8,039 nucleotides of DNA, taken from assembly GCA_030693565.1 (NCBI GenBank), contig JAUYAJ010000413.1, positions 1 through 8,039 on the forward strand. The letters are read 5' to 3'. Shown one piece after another: positions 4,860 through 8,039 of this stretch. How positions within the stretch are numbered: position 1 is the first letter of the stretch; each line of letters starts with the position of its first letter. The position numbers and the translations under genes are program-made. The notes beneath the pieces are model-generated. The model was given only the letters and a program-made list of their open reading frames with translations. It was not told where the DNA came from and made no database searches. The DNA comes from Rubrivivax sp. GTDB lineage: Bacteria; Pseudomonadota; Gammaproteobacteria; Burkholderiales; Burkholderiaceae_C.

Positions 4860-5855
4860 ATGAGCAGTACGAGTGATCTGGTGCCATTGGCGCGGGGCAC
4901 CATCCCCATCGCCCACATGCGCAGCCTGTTCCGCCCTGCGGACGTGGCCCAGCGGCTGGACAAGCTGCCGGCCAAGGACCACGAGAGCCTGCGCAGCACC
5001 TACGAGCGCATGCTCGAAAAAGGACCAGAGCGCTTCCAGGTCAAGCCCTCGGGGCTGCCGGCGATGCAACACCTGTACGACGAGTTGCCGAACTTCAGCG
5101 CCGTGCTCGACGACGTGCGCCGCCAGCTCGCGCTGTGCCAGGACAGCCGCGACGCGCTCGAGATCACGCCGATGCTGTTGCTGGGCCCGCCGGGCATCGG
5201 CAAGACCCACTTCGCGCGCGAGATCGCGCAGCTGCTGGGCACCGGCCTGGGCTTCATAGCCATGAGTTCGCTGACCGCCGGCTGGGTGCTCAGCGGCGCT
5301 TCGTCGCAGTGGAAGGGCGCGCGGCCGGGCAAGGTCTTCGAGACCCTGGTCGACGGCAACTATGCCAACCCGGTGATGGTCGTCGACGAGATCGACAAAG
5401 CGCGCGGCGAGCATGCCTACGACCCGCTGGGCGCGCTCTACAGCTTGCTTGAACACGACACGGCGCACCAGTTCACCGACGAGTTTGCCGAGGTCGCGAT
5501 CGACGCCAGCCAGGTGATCTGGATCGCCACCGCGAACGACGAGCAGGCCATCCCCTCGCCGCTGCTCAACCGCATGAATGTCTACGAGGTCAAGGCGCCG
5601 GGCGCCGACGCCGCGCGCAGCATCGCGCTGCGCCTGTACCAAGGGATCCGCGGCGGTCACGACTGGGGCCAGCGCTTCGACCCCGAACCCGCCGAACCCG
5701 TGCTCGAGCGCATGGCCGGCATGGCGCCGCGCGAAATGCGCCGGGCCTGGATGACGGCCTTCGGCAACGCCCGCCTGGACGGCCGCGCGACCATCGAGCT
5801 GGCCGACCTGCCCGGCGCCCAGGGCAGGCGGCAGCCGATCGGCTTCAGCCACTGA
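4860..5855 (+). CDS. AAA+ ATPase with a Lon-type ATPase module and no protease domain
   Basis: This 331-residue soluble AAA+ protein has Walker A GPPGIGKT (109-116), a segment K-G-A-R-P-G-K-V after it that aligns with the G-A-[L/M]-P-G-[K/R]-I stretch of Lon, Walker B VMVVDEIDKA (172-181), DPLGALYSLLEHD (188-200) matching the D-P-A-S-A-L-L-E-V-L-D block of Lon, sensor 1 ATAND (223-227, Asn226), IPSPLLNRM (231-239) matching I-P-x-P-L-L-D-R-M of Lon with candidate arginine finger Arg238, and a probable sensor 2 region APREMRRA (289-296). Lon is about 800 residues; this protein has only about 108 residues before Walker A and stops after the alpha-helical lid, so the large Lon substrate-binding domain and the Ser-Lys protease domain are absent. 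It probably works as an ATP-driven unfoldase or remodeller for a partner not visible here. It is flanked by a PEP-CTERM gene (same strand, separated by a stem-loop) and convergent gspF, so context does not fix its role. Confidence 0.85.
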   Translation: MSSTSDLVPLARGTIPIAHMRSLFRPADVAQRLDKLPAKDHESLRSTYERMLEKGPERFQVKPSGLPAMQHLYDELPNFSAVLDDVRRQLALCQDSRDALEITPMLLLGPPGIGKTHFAREIAQLLGTGLGFIAMSSLTAGWVLSGASSQWKGARPGKVFETLVDGNYANPVMVVDEIDKARGEHAYDPLGALYSLLEHDTAHQFTDEFAEVAIDASQVIWIATANDEQAIPSPLLNRMNVYEVKAPGADAARSIALRLYQGIRGGHDWGQRFDPEPAEPVLERMAGMAPREMRRAWMTAFGNARLDGRATIELADLPGAQGRRQPIGFSH

Positions 5856-5860
5856 AGCTG
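5840..5860. terminator. stem-loop spanning the ATPase stop, possible bidirectional terminator
   Basis: GCTTCAG (5842-5848) and CTGAAGC (5852-5858) pair across a CCA loop; G5841-T5859 and C5840-G5860 extend the stem to 9 bp. The ATPase TGA (5853-5855) lies in the right arm, and the gspF stop is 15 bp further on, so the hairpin would form in both convergent transcripts. No T-tract follows on either strand. Confidence 0.35.
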
Positions 5861-5874
5861 CCGCGTCGCGCCGC

Positions 5875-7089
5875 TCAGCGCACCCAGCTGTTGAGCTGGA
5901 TCAGCGGCAGCAGCACCGCCAGCACGATCAGCATCACGACCACGCCCATGGCGACGATGAGCAGCGGCTCGAGGATGGTGGCCAGCGCCATCGCGCGGCG
6001 CTGCACCTCGGCCGACAGCTGGGTGGCGGCGCGTTCGAGCATCAAGGGCAGCCGGCCGGTTTGTTCACCCAGGCGGGCGAACATCGCCAGCAGGCCGGGG
6101 AAACGTTTCTTGCCGGCCAGCGCGCTGGCCAGCGGCGCACCTTCGCGCACCTGCACCAGGGCGTCGAGCGCGTCGGCGCGCATCGCGCGGTTGGCCAGCG
6201 TCTCGGCCGCCGCCTGCAAGGCCTTGAGGATGGGCACGCCGGCGCCGGCCAGCATCGCCAGCGTGCCGCCGAAACGCGCCGCGTTGTAGCCGCGCGCCAG
6301 CCGGCCGACCAGCGGCAGCGTCAGCAAGGCGGCGTCGCTGCGCTCGCGAAAGCCCGGGTTGCGGCGCAGCAGCACGAAGCCCATGCCAGCGGCCAGCGCC
6401 AGCAGCGCCAGCACCAGCCCCCACTGGCGCACGAAGGCGCTGATCGCCAGCATCGCCACCGTCAGCGCTGGCAGCGCGCGCTTGGAACTGGTGAACACAG
6501 AGGCCACCTGCGGCACGACGTAGGTGACGAGGAAGATCACGATGACGAAGGCGACCAGCGAGACCACCGCCGGGTAGAGCATCGCCCCCAGCAGCTTGGC
6601 GCGCAGCGCCTGGCGCGCCTCCAGATCGTCGGCCAGCCGTTCCAGCACGGTGCCCAGCGCACCGCTTTGCTCGCCGGCAGCGACAACGGCGCGGTAGACC
6701 TCGTCGAACTCGCGCGGCGCGGTGGCCAGCGCGCGCGCGAACGGGCTGCCGGCGTTGACCTCGCTTTTCAGGTGTGCCACCAGCTCACGCTGGCGGGCGT
6801 CGTCGGCTTCGTCGGCCAGCGCGGTGAGTGCGCGCTCGAGCGGCAAGCCCGATCCCACCAGGCCGGCGAGCTGGCGTGTCCACACCGCCAGCCCGGTGCG
6901 GCCGAAGACGCGGCGCGTGAAGCGCGGCGCGCTGCCGTCGGCGTTGGCGCTGGCCACCGGCGCCACCGCCAGCGGCACCAGGTTGCGGGCGCGCAATTGC
7001 GCGCGTGCGGCGCGCGCGTTGTCGGCATCGATCAAGCCATCGGCCGCCTTGCCGGCGGCGTCCAGGGCCTCGAAGCGATACGCCGGCAT
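5875..7089 (-). CDS. gspF: type II secretion system inner-membrane protein GspF
   Basis: This 404-residue protein is the polytopic inner-membrane platform of the type II secretion system, contacting the GspE ATPase and the GspL/M complex. The N terminus M-P-A-Y-R-F-E-A-L-D and the D-A-D-N-A-R-A-A-R-A-Q-L-R segment (21-33) are typical of GspF rather than PilC. Two homologous T2SSF domains follow (about 68-190 and 271-393), each with a G-E-Q-[S/T]-G repeat (139-143 and 341-345). Three membrane segments are visible: about 168-193, 222-241 and 372-397. Length is normal for the family. The ATG at 7089 lies 2 bp after the gspE stop with no clear Shine-Dalgarno, so translation is probably coupled to gspE. 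The gene downstream is convergent (19-bp gap), so gspF ends this operon; gspG and the minor pseudopilin genes that often follow must be elsewhere. Confidence 0.93.
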   Translation of the reverse strand: MPAYRFEALDAAGKAADGLIDADNARAARAQLRARNLVPLAVAPVASANADGSAPRFTRRVFGRTGLAVWTRQLAGLVGSGLPLERALTALADEADDARQRELVAHLKSEVNAGSPFARALATAPREFDEVYRAVVAAGEQSGALGTVLERLADDLEARQALRAKLLGAMLYPAVVSLVAFVIVIFLVTYVVPQVASVFTSSKRALPALTVAMLAISAFVRQWGLVLALLALAAGMGFVLLRRNPGFRERSDAALLTLPLVGRLARGYNAARFGGTLAMLAGAGVPILKALQAAAETLANRAMRADALDALVQVREGAPLASALAGKKRFPGLLAMFARLGEQTGRLPLMLERAATQLSAEVQRRAMALATILEPLLIVAMGVVVMLIVLAVLLPLIQLNSWVR

Positions 7090-7091
7090 GC

Positions 7092-8039
7092 TCAGTCGCG
7101 CGTCACGCGAACCAGCTCTTCGGCCGAGGTGATGCCGTCAGCCAGCAGCCGCTCGCCGTCTTCGCGCATCGAGCGCAGGCCGGCGCTGCGGGCGGCCGTG
7201 AGCAGTTCGCTGTCGGCGGCGCGGCCGTGGATCAGCCCCTGCACCGCGGCGTCGGCCACCATCAGTTCGTAGACCCCGGTTCGGCCTTTGTAGCCGCTGT
7301 GGCTGCAGTGCGCGCAGCCCACCGGGTGCCAGCGCCGCGCCGCGCCGCTGTCGTCGACGCGCCGGCAGTGCAGGCAGAGCTTGCGCACCAGGCGCTGCGC
7401 CAGCACGCCGAGCAGGCTGGAGCTGAGCAGAAAGGGCTCGACGCCCATGTCGATCAGCCGCGTCACGCTGCTCGGGGCGTCGTTGGTGTGCACGGTGGCC
7501 AGCACCAGGTGGCCGGTCAGGCTGGCCTGGATCGCGATCTGCGCTGTCTCGTGGTCGCGGATCTCGCCGATCATGATGACGTCGGGATCCTGGCGCAGGA
7601 TGGCGCGCAGCGCCTTGGCGAACGTGAGGTCGATCTTCGGGTTGACCTGGGTCTGGCCGATGCCGGGCAGCTCGTATTCGACCGGGTCCTCGACCGTCAG
7701 CACGTTGGTGGTGGCGGTGTCGACGCGGCCCAGCGAGGCGTACAGCGTCGTCGTCTTGCCGCTGCCGGTGGGTCCGGTGACGAGCACGATGCCGTGGGGC
7801 TGCTGGATCAGGCGGTCGAAGGCCGTCAGCACGTCGCCGCTCATGCCCAGGCCTTCGAGCGTGAACTTCGATTCGGTCTTGTCGAGCAGGCGCAGCACCG
7901 CGCGCTCGCCATGCGAGCTGGGCAGCGTCGACACGCGCACGTCGATGGCGCGCCCGCCAATGCGCAGGCTGATCCGGCCGTCCTGCGGCAGGCGCTTTTC
8001 GGCGATGTCCAGCTCGGCCATGATTTTCAGGCGGGAGAT
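7092..8039 (-). CDS. gspE: type II secretion system ATPase GspE (C-terminal part)
   Basis: GspE is the cytoplasmic ATPase that powers type II secretion. The frame is open through the right edge (316 codons including stop present); full proteins are usually 450-570 residues, so the N-terminal GspL-binding domain and part of the linker lie outside. Codons before the internal Met at 8021 read I-S-R-L-K-I, continuing into M-A-E-L-D-I-A-E-K-R-L-P-Q-D-G-R, the conserved GspE/PilB block. Counting from that Met: Walker A GPTGSGKT (83-90), Asp box L-T-V-E-D-P-V-E-Y (108-116), Walker B I-M-I-G-E-I-R-D (149-156), His box A-T-V-H-T-N-D (175-181), and the zinc-binding pairs CLHC (216-219) and CAHC (236-239) followed by GYKGRTGVYEL (243-253). 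The stretch between the two Cys pairs is only 16 residues, shorter than in enterobacterial and Vibrio GspE, but all four cysteines remain. PilB is the main alternative; the attached gspF favours GspE. Confidence 0.93.
   Translation of the reverse strand: MSRLKIMAELDIAEKRLPQDGRISLRIGGRAIDVRVSTLPSSHGERAVLRLLDKTESKFTLEGLGMSGDVLTAFDRLIQQPHGIVLVTGPTGSGKTTTLYASLGRVDTATTNVLTVEDPVEYELPGIGQTQVNPKIDLTFAKALRAILRQDPDVIMIGEIRDHETAQIAIQASLTGHLVLATVHTNDAPSSVTRLIDMGVEPFLLSSSLLGVLAQRLVRKLCLHCRRVDDSGAARRWHPVGCAHCSHSGYKGRTGVYELMVADAAVQGLIHGRAADSELLTAARSAGLRSMREDGERLLADGITSAEELVRVTRD

Noticed and set aside
4839..5852. A 337-residue open frame on the minus strand, lying opposite the Lon-like ATPase.
   Set aside because: It is rich in Arg, Ala, Gly and His, has no recognisable motif and mirrors a gene with clear AAA+ motifs. 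Long antisense frames are expected at this GC content.
6061..7272. A 403-residue plus-strand open frame opposite gspF and the 3' end of gspE.
   Set aside because: The translation is low-complexity Gln/Arg/Ala-rich text without domains, while the opposite strand encodes well-conserved secretion proteins.

Overview
This is a very GC-rich window whose gene families and base composition suggest a betaproteobacterium of the order Burkholderiales, perhaps the Rubrivivax/Leptothrix/Roseateles group. The indications are a PEP-CTERM (exosortase-sorted) surface protein, Gsp-type secretion genes, and flavoprotein dehydrogenase, lyase and cytochrome c genes joined by stop/start overlaps. The placement is an inference from gene content; there is no rRNA or other taxonomic marker here.

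Layout. Positions 1-1442 (+) hold a tightly packed, apparently co-translated set: the C-terminal end of an FAD-dependent oxidoreductase, an isocitrate lyase/PEP-mutase superfamily lyase with the KRCGH catalytic loop, and a small secreted c-type cytochrome. Both junctions are 4-base ATGA overlaps. After a 131-bp gap comes a class I SAM-dependent methyltransferase (+, 1574-2785), possibly read from a leaderless promoter. It converges, with only 3 bp between stop codons, on an alpha/beta hydrolase (-, 2789-3715) that carries the full residue signature of haloacetate (fluoroacetate) dehalogenases.

A 198-bp divergent region with a small nested inverted repeat separates the hydrolase from a PEP-CTERM protein (+, 3914-4717), which is followed by a strong 13-bp stem-loop. 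Next is an AAA+ ATPase (+, 4860-5855) that looks like the ATPase module of Lon protease without the Lon N-terminal or protease domains. It converges on a type II secretion gene pair on the minus strand: gspF (5875-7089) and, 2 bp upstream of it, gspE (7092 to beyond the window edge). A stem-loop spanning the ATPase stop codon may serve both convergent transcripts.

How the genes fit together. The first three genes are plausibly one catabolic and electron-transfer unit for a small organic acid, although the substrate cannot be read from the sequence. GspE (cytoplasmic ATPase) and GspF (inner-membrane platform) are direct partners in type II secretion. The methyltransferase, dehalogenase-like hydrolase, PEP-CTERM protein and Lon-like ATPase look like single transcription units with no clear shared pathway. 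Most of the window is ordinary chromosomal content. The least explained parts are the protease-less Lon-like ATPase, the PEP-CTERM protein with no recognisable ectodomain, and the cytochrome with no conventionally placed methionine ligand. No tRNA, rRNA, CRISPR array, insertion sequence or phage gene was seen.
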